From Streptomyces pseudovenezuelae (GTDB lineage: Bacteria; Actinomycetota; Actinomycetes; Streptomycetales; Streptomycetaceae): a DNA stretch of 64,000 nucleotides. This document shows, in pieces, positions 52,284-60,120 of this stretch (its first letter is position 1; the number at the start of each line of letters is the position of its first letter). The notes under the pieces were generated by a model. That model had not been told where the DNA came from. It searched no databases and saw only the letters and a list, made by a program, of their open reading frames with translations. The stretch lies in the NCBI RefSeq assembly GCF_001513955.1, contig NZ_KQ948151.1, positions 443,271 to 507,270 on the forward strand, read 5' to 3'. The position numbers and the translations under genes are program-made.

Positions 52284-53147
52284 TCAGTACGGCAGAAACG
52301 CGTCGCGCGTGGCCTCGTCCGGGTCGAAGTCCGGGGGCAGTCCCTCGAACTTGGGCTCCCGCTTCTCCACGAAACTCGACACGCCCTCGCGGAAGTCGGG
52401 CGAGCCCGCGAAGAACTCCATGGCGGAGTAGGAGCGGGCGAGGGCGTCGTTGAAGGTGCGGTCCAGGTCGCCGTACACCTGATGGCGTACGACGGCCATG
52501 GCGCGCGGGGAGCAGTTGCGGGCGATGTCCCGGGCGTAGGCGCGGGCGGCGTCGAGCAGGTCTCCGGGTTCCACGACGCGGCTGACCAGGCCCAGGCTCT
52601 TCGCCTCGTCGGCGTCGAGGACGCGGCCGGACAGCAGCAGGTCGAGCGCGTTCTCCAGACCGATGACGCGTGGCAGGACGTACGGCAGGTTGTACTCGCC
52701 GGCCAGCCCGCGGCGGGTGAACGCGGTGGTGAAGCGGGCCCCTCGGGCCGCGAAGCGGACGTCGCAGATGAGCGCCTGGACCAGGCCGATGCCCGCGCAG
52801 GCGCCGTTGACGGCGGCGATCAGCGGCTTCGGCATGGTCCGCCTGCTGTACATGGGGACGCGGGCCTGGAGGTTGAGGGACTCCCCAGGCTGTGAGTTCT
52901 GCTCCAGGCGCTGCATGTCCATCCCCGGGCAGAAGGCCCGGCCCGCACCGGTGATGATCACCACTTTGACGGCCGGGTCCTGTGCCGCCTGGTCGAGGAG
53001 CGCGAAGAAGCGGCGTTCCATCGGCAGGCTCCACGCGTTCTTGCGCTCGGGCCGGTTGAGGGTGACGGTGGCGACGCCGTCCTCGTCCACCTCGTACAGG
53101 ACCAGGTCCAGGTCCTCGGGGGCCACCACGGTTTCCTCGGGCATCAC
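52284..53147 (-). CDS. Enoyl-CoA hydratase/isomerase family protein
   Basis: 287 residues of the crotonase fold: VTLNRPERKNAW, ITGAGRAFCPGMDM, VNGACAGIGLVQAL and TRRGLAGEYNLPYVLPRVIG, with a Glu in the catalytic loop. The start is GTG at 53147 or ATG three bases later. It is a paralog of the gene at 45592-46443, and lies next to the thioesterase and the paired MaoC genes in a six-gene operon. Confidence 0.88.
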   Translation of the reverse strand: MMPEETVVAPEDLDLVLYEVDEDGVATVTLNRPERKNAWSLPMERRFFALLDQAAQDPAVKVVIITGAGRAFCPGMDMQRLEQNSQPGESLNLQARVPMYSRRTMPKPLIAAVNGACAGIGLVQALICDVRFAARGARFTTAFTRRGLAGEYNLPYVLPRVIGLENALDLLLSGRVLDADEAKSLGLVSRVVEPGDLLDAARAYARDIARNCSPRAMAVVRHQVYGDLDRTFNDALARSYSAMEFFAGSPDFREGVSSFVEKREPKFEGLPPDFDPDEATRDAFLPY

Positions 53148-53148
53148 G

Positions 53149-53640
53149 TCACTCCTCGTCCAGCGGTTCGATCGGGTCGCCGACGCCGGGCCGTTCCCCG
53201 GAGATGGTCACCACCACCTGCCCGCGGGCGCAGAGGCGTCCGTCGGTCCGCACGTCGACGTCGGCGAAGTGCACCCGCCCGCCCCGCCGCACACAGCGCG
53301 CGTACGCGACCGCCTCCCGGCCGCGGGCGGGTGCGAGGTACTGCACCGACATCGACACGGTGCTGAGCCGGCTGCCCTTGGTGAAGTCGTGCCCGGCGAT
53401 GACGGCTCCGGCGCCTGCGGTGTCGATGAGCGCGGAGATGACGCCGCCGTGGAAGACGTCCTCGTGGGCCGAGAGGGACTCGGCGTAGGGAAGCACGATC
53501 TCGACGCCGTCCGCCTCCCAGCGCGTCACGCGGATGCGGCAGCGCCGGTTGAAGGCGACCCCGCGCTCCCAGCGGGCCCGGAACCAGGCCCGGCGTTCGC
53601 GCTGTTCCTGATCGGTGAGGGTCCTCGCCGCGACGGTCAT
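53149..53640 (-). CDS. PaaI-type hot-dog thioesterase
   Basis: 163 residues with the HEDVFHGGVISALIDTAGAG segment around residue 60 and LSTVSMSVQYLAPARGREAV, which fits PaaI-like acyl-CoA thioesterases. It could release free CoA from dead-end acyl-CoAs. It starts the minus operon at 53.6 kb and is divergent from the CaiB-type gene. Confidence 0.8.
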   Translation of the reverse strand: MTVAARTLTDQEQRERRAWFRARWERGVAFNRRCRIRVTRWEADGVEIVLPYAESLSAHEDVFHGGVISALIDTAGAGAVIAGHDFTKGSRLSTVSMSVQYLAPARGREAVAYARCVRRGGRVHFADVDVRTDGRLCARGQVVVTISGERPGVGDPIEPLDEE

Positions 53641-53678
53641 CAGCCCGCCCTCCGGTCCCGGCCTGGCGGCCGATCCAT

Positions 53679-53759
53679 ATAGTTACATGAATTGAATAGA
53701 TGAGGCAATCAAGCGGACCGCGGTCGGGCGCTAGATGTATTATTTATATAACTGATTCG
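53679..53759. promoter_or_regulatory. AT-rich divergent control region with repeat elements
   Basis: Two AT-rich blocks lie here: ATAGTTACATGAATTGAATAG (broken as ATAGTTACATG then AATTGAATAG) and TATTATTTATATAACTGATT. On the minus strand the second reads AATCAGTTATATAA, resembling the shared AATCAGTTAGATAA element upstream of the amidohydrolase gene. Both blocks contain TGAAT/TGATT-type half-sites. Confidence 0.5.
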
Positions 53760-53785
53760 CTGTCCGTGAACAGAGGGAGACCCAG

Positions 53786-54997
53786 ATGCCGTCGACCGCA
53801 CTGGCCGGGATCCGCGTGCTCGATCTGTCCCGCATCCTCGCCGCGCCGCTGGCCACCCAGATGCTGGCCGATCTGGGCGCCGAGGTGATCAAGGTCGAAC
53901 GGCCCGGATCGGGGGACGACTCCCGGACGTACGGCCCGCCCTTCGCCCCCGGCCCCGAGGGCGACCGCACCGACACCGCCGCCTTCTACCTCTCCTGCAA
54001 CCGCAACAAGCGGTCCGTCACCGTCAACCACGCCTCCGCCGAGGGGCAGGAGCTGATCCGCGCCCTCGCCGCGCGGTCGGACGTGCTGGTCGAGAACTTC
54101 CGGACGGGCACACTGGCGAAGTACGGCCTCGACCACGCGAGCCTGCGCGCACTCAACCCTCGTCTCGTCTACCTCTCGGTCACCGGCTTCGGCCAGACCG
54201 GCCCGTACGCCGACCGACCCGGCTACGACGGCATCTTCCAGGCCATGTCCGGGATGATGAGCGTCTCCGGTCACCCCGAGGAGCCGATGAAGGTCGGCGT
54301 CAGCATGATCGACATCCTCACGGGGCTCTACGCCTCCACGGCCGTCCTCACGGCCCTGCGCCACCGGGACCGTACCGGCGAGGGCCAGTTCATCGACCTC
54401 TCCCTGCTGGACTGCGGCCTGGCCTCGCTCTCCCACTTCGCGATGAACTACCTGGTCTCCGGCGAGGTTCCGCAGCGGCGCGGCAACGGCGGCTACGGCG
54501 GAATCCCCTCACAGGCCTTCCCCTGCGAGGACAGGCCGATCTTCCTGGTCGCGGGCAATGACAAGCAGTTCGCCGCGTTCTGCGCGGCGGCCGACCGCAC
54601 CGACCTCCTCCAGGACGAACGGTTCGCCACGACCCCGGCCCGGATCGCCCACCGCGAGGAGATCCTGCCGGTACTGGCGGCGATCCTGCGCACCCGCACC
54701 CGGGACGAGTGGCTGACCGTACTCGACGCACACGACGTGCCCGCGGGCCCGTACAACGAGATGCCCGAGGTCTTCGCCGACCCGCAGATACAGCACCGGG
54801 GGATGCTGATCGAGGTCGAGGACCCGGCCTCCGGACCCCTTCCGATGCTCGCCAACCCCATCCGGTTCACGGCGACACCGGTCGAGGGGTACGCCCCACC
54901 GCCCGCGCTGGGTGAGCACACGGCCGAAGTGCTGACGGCTCTCGCGGGGGTGACGGACAGTCAGCTGGCTGCGCTGCGGGACCGGGGTGTGGTGTAG
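53786..54997 (+). CDS. CaiB/BaiF-family CoA-transferase
   Basis: 403 residues. Family III CoA-transferase features are VLDLSRILAAPLATQMLADL at the start, LGAEVIKVERPG, and the candidate catalytic aspartate D148 in RPGYDGIFQAMSGMMS. The family moves CoA between carboxylates; some members are racemases. It could activate the pathway acid using another acyl-CoA as donor. It is a single-gene unit divergent from the thioesterase operon. Confidence 0.9.
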   Translation: MPSTALAGIRVLDLSRILAAPLATQMLADLGAEVIKVERPGSGDDSRTYGPPFAPGPEGDRTDTAAFYLSCNRNKRSVTVNHASAEGQELIRALAARSDVLVENFRTGTLAKYGLDHASLRALNPRLVYLSVTGFGQTGPYADRPGYDGIFQAMSGMMSVSGHPEEPMKVGVSMIDILTGLYASTAVLTALRHRDRTGEGQFIDLSLLDCGLASLSHFAMNYLVSGEVPQRRGNGGYGGIPSQAFPCEDRPIFLVAGNDKQFAAFCAAADRTDLLQDERFATTPARIAHREEILPVLAAILRTRTRDEWLTVLDAHDVPAGPYNEMPEVFADPQIQHRGMLIEVEDPASGPLPMLANPIRFTATPVEGYAPPPALGEHTAEVLTALAGVTDSQLAALRDRGVV

Positions 54998-55039
54998 CCG
55001 CGTCAGCCCATCCGGTGTCCGTGGTGTCGTGCAGCGGTG

Positions 55040-55795
55040 TCAGCCGATCAGGGTCCGGCCGCCCTCCAGCATCAGCGTCGCGCCCGTCAGATAGGCCATG
55101 TCGTCGCTGACGAGCGCGGCCACCGCCCGGCCGATGTCGGCCTCCGGGTCCCCGAGCCTGCCCAACGGGATCTGCCGGGCGAGCTCGTCCGCCTTGTGCG
55201 GGTGCGCGGCCAGGTAGTCCTCCGCCGCCGGGCTCAGCGCGGCGGGACAGATGACGTTCACGCGGATCCCGTACGCGCCCCACTCCCGCGCGGCGACCCG
55301 GCTCAGACCGCGGATCGCCTCCTTGGCCATCGCGTACGCGGCGAAGGTCGCCTCGCCCTGCACGGCGGCCGACGAACCGAGGTTCACCACGCTGCCTCGG
55401 CTTTCCTTGAGGTGGGGCAGGGCGGCCTGCATCGCATGGAAGGCGGCCAACGGCCCGCTGCGGTAGGTGAGTTCGACATCCTCGTACGACGTCTCCGCCA
55501 GCCGGCGCTGCACCGAGGACTGCGCGTTGTTGACGAGCACGTCGAGACCGCCGAACTCCCGTACCGTCTCCGCCACCATGCGGTCCACGTCGTCCCGCTC
55601 CCCCACGTCCCCGACCACGGTGTACGCCCGCCCGCCGCGTTCGGCGATCTCCCCGGCCGCGTCCTTCAGCTTGCCTTCGGTGCGGCCGGTGATCACCACG
55701 GACGCCCCCTCGGCGGCCAGCGCGAGCGCGATGCCACGTCCGACGCCCTGCCCGCCGCCGGTGACCAGCGCCGCTTTCCCCGACAACCGTCCCAT
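55040..55795 (-). CDS. Short-chain dehydrogenase/reductase
   Basis: 251 residues. VTGGGQGVGRGIAL is the Rossmann loop and VVITGRTEGKL suggests NADP preference. NNAQSS replaces the common NNAG; the catalytic region reads LGSSAAVQGEATFAAYAMAKEA, giving Y-x-x-x-K. Its start overlaps the stop of the SnoaL gene (TGATG). It is the third type of SDR in the cluster. Confidence 0.83.
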   Translation of the reverse strand: MGRLSGKAALVTGGGQGVGRGIALALAAEGASVVITGRTEGKLKDAAGEIAERGGRAYTVVGDVGERDDVDRMVAETVREFGGLDVLVNNAQSSVQRRLAETSYEDVELTYRSGPLAAFHAMQAALPHLKESRGSVVNLGSSAAVQGEATFAAYAMAKEAIRGLSRVAAREWGAYGIRVNVICPAALSPAAEDYLAAHPHKADELARQIPLGRLGDPEADIGRAVAALVSDDMAYLTGATLMLEGGRTLIG

Positions 55796-56307
55796 CACGT
55801 CTCCTTCCAGAAGGCCGACCAGGACGGGAAGGCTTCGGGCAGCGCCGGTTCTCCGGCACCCTCCCAGCCCTTGAATCCCACCGCCTGGGGGCGTTCGGTC
55901 ACATCGGCCGCGTACCAGTGCCGCTCGCGGCGCCGGGAGAAGTACCACTCGCCGTCCACGCGCGCGTAGTCGTCCCAGTAGCAGATCGCCATCACGATCC
56001 ACCGGTCCCCCACCTCGTGCTCGGCCCGGCAGTACACCGCGCCGGTCGCCGTGTCCCGGCCGGTGAACTCGATCCGTTGGCCGCAGATCTGGTGGACCGA
56101 CCGGTGGAAGCCGCGCACCTGGGGTTCGATGTACTGGCGCAGGACATCCCGGCCGCGGCCGTGACGCCCCATGTCGACGTCGGGGCGGAAGCAGTCCACC
56201 CAGGCGTCGAGGTCGCGGCCGTCCACGGCGAGCGCGTAGCGGATGGGCAGTTGCTGGATGGCGAGGTGCGACTCGACGCGGTCGAGACGGTCCTCGATCG
56301 GCGTCAC
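55795..56307 (-). CDS. SnoaL/NTF2-like protein
   Basis: About 170 residues. VESHLAIQQLPIRYALAVDG, DLDAWVDCFRPDVDMGRHG and the strands containing AEHEVGDRWIVMAICYWDDY fit an alpha+beta barrel of the SnoaL/ketosteroid-isomerase type (often bearing a catalytic Asp/His). GTG at 56307 overlaps the ACAD stop by GTGA, and its own stop overlaps the SDR start. It might isomerise, hydrate or dehydrate a ring intermediate, but this is a guess. Confidence 0.78.
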   Translation of the reverse strand: MTPIEDRLDRVESHLAIQQLPIRYALAVDGRDLDAWVDCFRPDVDMGRHGRGRDVLRQYIEPQVRGFHRSVHQICGQRIEFTGRDTATGAVYCRAEHEVGDRWIVMAICYWDDYARVDGEWYFSRRRERHWYAADVTERPQAVGFKGWEGAGEPALPEAFPSWSAFWKET

Positions 56308-57482
56308 GGGCGCGGCTCCTTCGGCAGGCCCAGGACCTGCTCCCCGATGATGGTGCGCTGGATCTCGCTGGACCCGCCGTAGATCGTCTCGGCTAGGGCC
56401 AGCAGGAAGGAGCGCTGCCGGCGGTCCAGGGCGTAGTCCTCGCCGACGATCTGTCCGGCCGGACCCGCCAACTCCGTCGCCAGCTGGCCGAGTTGCTGGT
56501 GCCGGGTGGAGGCGTACAGCTTCGCGGTGGTGGCCTGTGCTCCCGGCGTGCGGCCGGCGGTCAGTTCGGCGATGGTGCGCAGGTTGGTGGTGCGCATGAT
56601 GCGTACGGAGATCCAGGCGTCGACGATGCGGCGGCGCAGCATCGGGTCGTCGAGCGCGCCCCGCTCGCGGGCCAGGTCGATCAGTGCCTCGGCCTCCCGC
56701 TCGAAGGTGAGCTGCTGGGGCAGGAGCGTGGTGCCGCGCTCGATGCCGAGCGTGGCCATCGCGGTGCGCCAGCCCTGGCCGACCTCGCCGACGACCATGT
56801 CGGCGCTCGTGCGGGCGTCGGAGAGGAAGATCTCGGCGAACTCGTCCTGCCCTGCGAGGTTGCGGATGGGGCGGATCTCCACGCCGGGCTGGTCGGTGGG
56901 CACCAGCAGCAGGCTCAGGCCCTTGTGCCGTGCGGACTGCGGGTCGGTGCGGGTGAGGACGTAGAGCCAGTCGGCGTGTATGCCGAACGACGTCCACACC
57001 TTCTGTCCGCTGACCACCCACTCGTCGCCGTCGCGTTCGGCCCGGGTGCGCACGGACGCCAGGTCGGAGCCGGCGCCCGGCTCACTGAAACCTTGGCCCC
57101 ACAGCTCCTCGACGGCGAGGATCGGCGGCAGGAAGCGCTTCTTCTGTGCCTCGCCGCCCATTTTGAGGAGCATCGGGCCGAGCAGGTCGAGGGCGTTGAC
57201 GGTGGCCCGATAGGGGGCGTTCACGCGGGCGTACTCGTACTCGAAGACGATCTCCTCCAGCAGCCCGAGCCCGCGCCCGCCGTACTCCTTCGGCCAGCCG
57301 ACGCCCAGCCAGCCACCTGCGGACAGCTCACGGTCCCAGGCGAGGCGGACCTCCCAGGCCGCGCCGTCGGTGGGGCCGCCCACGCCCCGGTGCTCGGCGA
57401 ACTCCCCCACCAGGTGGTCCGTCAGCCAGTCCCGCACCTCGTCGCGGAAGTCGCGTACCGCGGGCCCGAAGTCCAGCTCCAT
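56304..57482 (-). CDS. Acyl-CoA dehydrogenase (probable alpha subunit of a pair)
   Basis: 392 residues. Contains GFSEPGAGSDLASVRT, SGQKVWTSFGIHADWLYVL and the C-terminal IYGGSSEIQRTIIGEQVLGL motif. It is next to a second, divergent-in-sequence ACAD gene (57502-58626), as in heteromeric alpha2beta2 ACADs such as the ChsE pairs. It would desaturate a bulky acyl-CoA. Confidence 0.9.
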   Translation of the reverse strand: MELDFGPAVRDFRDEVRDWLTDHLVGEFAEHRGVGGPTDGAAWEVRLAWDRELSAGGWLGVGWPKEYGGRGLGLLEEIVFEYEYARVNAPYRATVNALDLLGPMLLKMGGEAQKKRFLPPILAVEELWGQGFSEPGAGSDLASVRTRAERDGDEWVVSGQKVWTSFGIHADWLYVLTRTDPQSARHKGLSLLLVPTDQPGVEIRPIRNLAGQDEFAEIFLSDARTSADMVVGEVGQGWRTAMATLGIERGTTLLPQQLTFEREAEALIDLARERGALDDPMLRRRIVDAWISVRIMRTTNLRTIAELTAGRTPGAQATTAKLYASTRHQQLGQLATELAGPAGQIVGEDYALDRRQRSFLLALAETIYGGSSEIQRTIIGEQVLGLPKEPRP

Positions 57483-57501
57483 GTCTGCGTCTCCTCATGT
57501 C

Positions 57502-58626
57502 TCAGATGCCGAGCCGGGCGGCGAGCAGTTCCCGGTGGTAGGACGGTGTGCCGAGCAGTACCTCGGAGCTCTTGGCCCGCTTGAAGTACAGGTGCGCGGG
57601 GTGCTCCCAGGTGAAGCCGATGCCGCCGTGGACCTGGATGTTGTCGGCGGCGACCTTGGTGAACGCCTCCGAGCAGAAGGCCTGGGCGAGGGCGGCGGCG
57701 ATCGCTGTCTCCGTCTCGTCGCCCGCGTCCAGCGCCCACAGCCCGCCGTACGCGGCCGAACGGGCGGACTCGATCTCCATGAGCATGTCGGCGCACTTGT
57801 GCTTGATCCCCTGGAACGAGCCGATGGGCCGGCCGTACTGCTCGCGGATCTTGGCGTACGCCACGGCGGCGTCCAGGGCTGCCGCCGCTCCCCCGACCTG
57901 CTCGGCGGCCAGGAGTACGGCGGCGGTGGCGAGGGTGCGCTCCAGAGCGGGCCAGGCCGCGCCCTCGGAGCCCAGGAGGCGGGCGGGGGTGTCCGTGAAC
58001 TCGATCCGGGCCTGTTTGCGGGTCTGGTCGAGGGTGGGGAGGGGGGTGCGGGTGAGGCCGGGGGTGTCGGCGGTCCCGACGGCCAGGAGGCTGATGCCCG
58101 AGGGGGTGCGGGCGGCGACGAGAAGCAGGTCTGCGAGGTGTCCGTCGGGGACGTACGTCTTCACGCCGGTCAGCCGCCAGCCTCCCCCTGCGTCCTGGGC
58201 GGCGGTGAGCCCGATGCCCTGCTCGTCCCAGCGGCCGCTGTCCTCGGTGAACGCCAGCGTGGCCACCGTCTCGCCGGAGGCGATGCCCGGCAGGAAGTCG
58301 TGCCGCGCCTGTTCGTCGGCGCAGCGCAGCAGTGCCTCGGCCGCCAGGGCGACGGTCGCGAAGTACGGGCCGCCGAGCAGTGCGCGGCCCGCCTCCTCGC
58401 AGACGATGCCGAGGTCGACGTAGCCGAAGCCGGAGCCGCCGTACTCCTCCGGTACGGCGAGGCCCTGGAGGCCGAGTTCGCCGGCCATCCGCCGCCAGAC
58501 GACGGGGTCGTGCCCCTGGGGGTCGACGGCAAGGCGGCGCACGGTCGCCTCGTCGGAGTGCTTGGCGAGGAACGAGCGGACGACCTTGCGCAGTTCGTCC
58601 TGCTCCTCGCTGAAGGTGAGATCCAT
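57502..58626 (-). CDS. Acyl-CoA dehydrogenase (probable beta partner)
   Basis: 374 residues. MDLTFSEEQDELRKVVRSFL, AFTEDSGRWDEQGIGL and VHGGIGFTWEHPAHLYFKRA mark the ACAD fold; the usual SEP-type loop is changed to TEDSGRW. This fits the partner subunit of a heteromeric pair with the gene at 56304. The divergent region upstream carries the shared AT-rich element. Confidence 0.88.
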   Translation of the reverse strand: MDLTFSEEQDELRKVVRSFLAKHSDEATVRRLAVDPQGHDPVVWRRMAGELGLQGLAVPEEYGGSGFGYVDLGIVCEEAGRALLGGPYFATVALAAEALLRCADEQARHDFLPGIASGETVATLAFTEDSGRWDEQGIGLTAAQDAGGGWRLTGVKTYVPDGHLADLLLVAARTPSGISLLAVGTADTPGLTRTPLPTLDQTRKQARIEFTDTPARLLGSEGAAWPALERTLATAAVLLAAEQVGGAAAALDAAVAYAKIREQYGRPIGSFQGIKHKCADMLMEIESARSAAYGGLWALDAGDETETAIAAALAQAFCSEAFTKVAADNIQVHGGIGFTWEHPAHLYFKRAKSSEVLLGTPSYHRELLAARLGI

Positions 58627-58688
58627 GCCGAGCTTCCCGTCCTCGGTGCAACGTCACGTGCGGCCTGCTTGCCGCCCACCTCTCGATA

Positions 58689-58720
58689 CAGTTAGATAAT
58701 TATAGTATCCACACTGAATA
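58689..58720 (+). promoter_or_regulatory. Shared AT-rich element, copy 2
   Basis: CAGTTAGATAATTATAG, seven variable bases and ACTGAATA, identical in order and spacing to the element at 47477-47508. It lies between the ACAD pair and the hydratase gene at 58736. Confidence 0.6.
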
Positions 58721-58735
58721 CACCAGGAGCGCGAC

Positions 58736-59557
58736 GTGACCGATCCCTACGCCCCGTTCACGAGCCTGTCCTTCGAGCGGCCCGCGCCCGGCGTGCTGCG
58801 GATCGTGCTCGACGCCCCGAACCTCAACGCCGTTGATCCTCGGATGCACGGCGAGCTCGCCGACATCTGGTCCGTTGTGGACCGGGACGCGGAGACCCGC
58901 GCGGTGCTCGTCCAGGGGGCGGGCCGGGCGTTCTCGGCGGGCGGGACCTTCGACTCCATCGAGACCATGACCGAGGACTACGCGGTGCGCGCCCGGGTGA
59001 TGCGAGAGGCGCGGGACATGGTCTACGGGGTGCTCAACTGCTCCAAGCCGGTGGTCTCCGCGATCCACGGACCGGCGGTCGGGGCGGGGCTCGTCATCGG
59101 CATGCTGGCGGACATCTCCGTCGTCGCCCGCACGGCGAAGATCGTCGACGGGCACACGCGGCTCGGTGTCGCGGCCGGTGACCATGCCGCCATCTGCTGG
59201 CCGCTGCTGTGCGGCATGGCCAAGGCCAAGTACTACCTGCTCACCTGCGAGACGCTCACCGGCGAGGAGGCCGAGCGGATCGGGCTGGTGTCGAAGTGCG
59301 TGGACGACGCCGACGTGCACACCGAGGCCCTCCGGGTCGCGACCGCCCTGGCGGCCGGGCCGGCCAGCGCCATCAGCTGGACCAAGCGGTCCCTCAACCA
59401 CTGGTACCGCACCGCCCAGCCGATCTTCGAGGCCTCGCTGGGGCTGGAGTTCTTCGGGTTCGGCGGGCACGAGGTCGTCGAGGGGCTCGCCGCGCACCGC
59501 GAGAAGCGGCCCGCGGACTTCGAGGGCGTCAGCGGCAAGCACCCGCTCGACCTGTGA
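58736..59557 (+). CDS. Enoyl-CoA hydratase/isomerase family protein
   Basis: 273 residues of the crotonase fold: VLDAPNLNAVDPRMHGEL, VQGAGRAFSAGGTFDS, IHGPAVGAGLVIGMLADIS and GHTRLGVAAGDHAA, with Gly/Asp where hydratases often have Glu. It may act as a hydratase or in another crotonase reaction. GTG at 58736 follows AGGAG. It starts a two-gene operon with a MaoC-fold gene. Confidence 0.85.
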   Translation: MTDPYAPFTSLSFERPAPGVLRIVLDAPNLNAVDPRMHGELADIWSVVDRDAETRAVLVQGAGRAFSAGGTFDSIETMTEDYAVRARVMREARDMVYGVLNCSKPVVSAIHGPAVGAGLVIGMLADISVVARTAKIVDGHTRLGVAAGDHAAICWPLLCGMAKAKYYLLTCETLTGEEAERIGLVSKCVDDADVHTEALRVATALAAGPASAISWTKRSLNHWYRTAQPIFEASLGLEFFGFGGHEVVEGLAAHREKRPADFEGVSGKHPLDL

Positions 59558-59584
59558 CCACCGTACGAGAGGAACCGATCGATC

Positions 59585-60085
59585 ATGGCACCGCAGCAGA
59601 CCAGCACCGAAGTACCCCTTCTGATCAAGGGTCTGACCTTTGAGGAGATGCCGGTCGGGCAGGTCTTCCGGACCGCGCGCCGCACCATCACGGAGACCGA
59701 CCTGGTCAACTTCGTCACCTGGGGCGGCTTCACCGAGCCCCTCTTCTGGGACGCCTCGCACGCCGCGGACGGCGGCTACACGGGGCGACTGGTCCCGGGG
59801 GGACTGACGTACTGCATCGCCGAGGGCCTCGTCCTGCAGACGAACGTGCTGCACGGCACGGGCCTCGCCTTCCTGCACATGGAACTCGACGTGCTGGGTC
59901 CCGTGTACGTCGGCGACACCGTGTACGCCGTCGTGGAGACCACCGGGTCCCGGCCCTCCAGCAAGCCCGGCCGGGGCGTGGTGACCAGCCGGATCACGGT
60001 CCGCAACCAGCGGGACGAGGACGTCCTCGTCTACACGCCGGTGCGGCTGATCCGGGGCAGGGACTACGAGGCTCCGGCCTCCTGA
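59585..60085 (+). CDS. MaoC-like protein
   Basis: 166 residues with the hot-dog fold: FEEMPVGQVFRTARRTITET, VNFVTWGGFTEPLFWD and LVPGGLTYCIAEGL. The GD-x-N-x-x-H motif of active hydratases is changed (GGFTEPLFW), so it may be a binding or dehydratase-like variant. The last codons lie within an imperfect tandem duplication shared with the next gene's end. Confidence 0.75.
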   Translation: MAPQQTSTEVPLLIKGLTFEEMPVGQVFRTARRTITETDLVNFVTWGGFTEPLFWDASHAADGGYTGRLVPGGLTYCIAEGLVLQTNVLHGTGLAFLHMELDVLGPVYVGDTVYAVVETTGSRPSSKPGRGVVTSRITVRNQRDEDVLVYTPVRLIRGRDYEAPAS

Positions 60086-60120
60086 GCCCGGGCTACGAGG
60101 CTCCGCCGTCCTGGGCCCGA
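60061..60120. repeat. Imperfect tandem duplication at convergent gene ends
   Basis: Two copies of about 30 bases are adjacent: GGACTACGAGGCTCCGGCCT... and GGCTACGAGGCTCCGCCGTC... (60061-60090 and 60091-60120). Copy 1 ends the MaoC-like gene; copy 2 ends the GH1-like gene. It suggests a recent small duplication. Confidence 0.55.
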
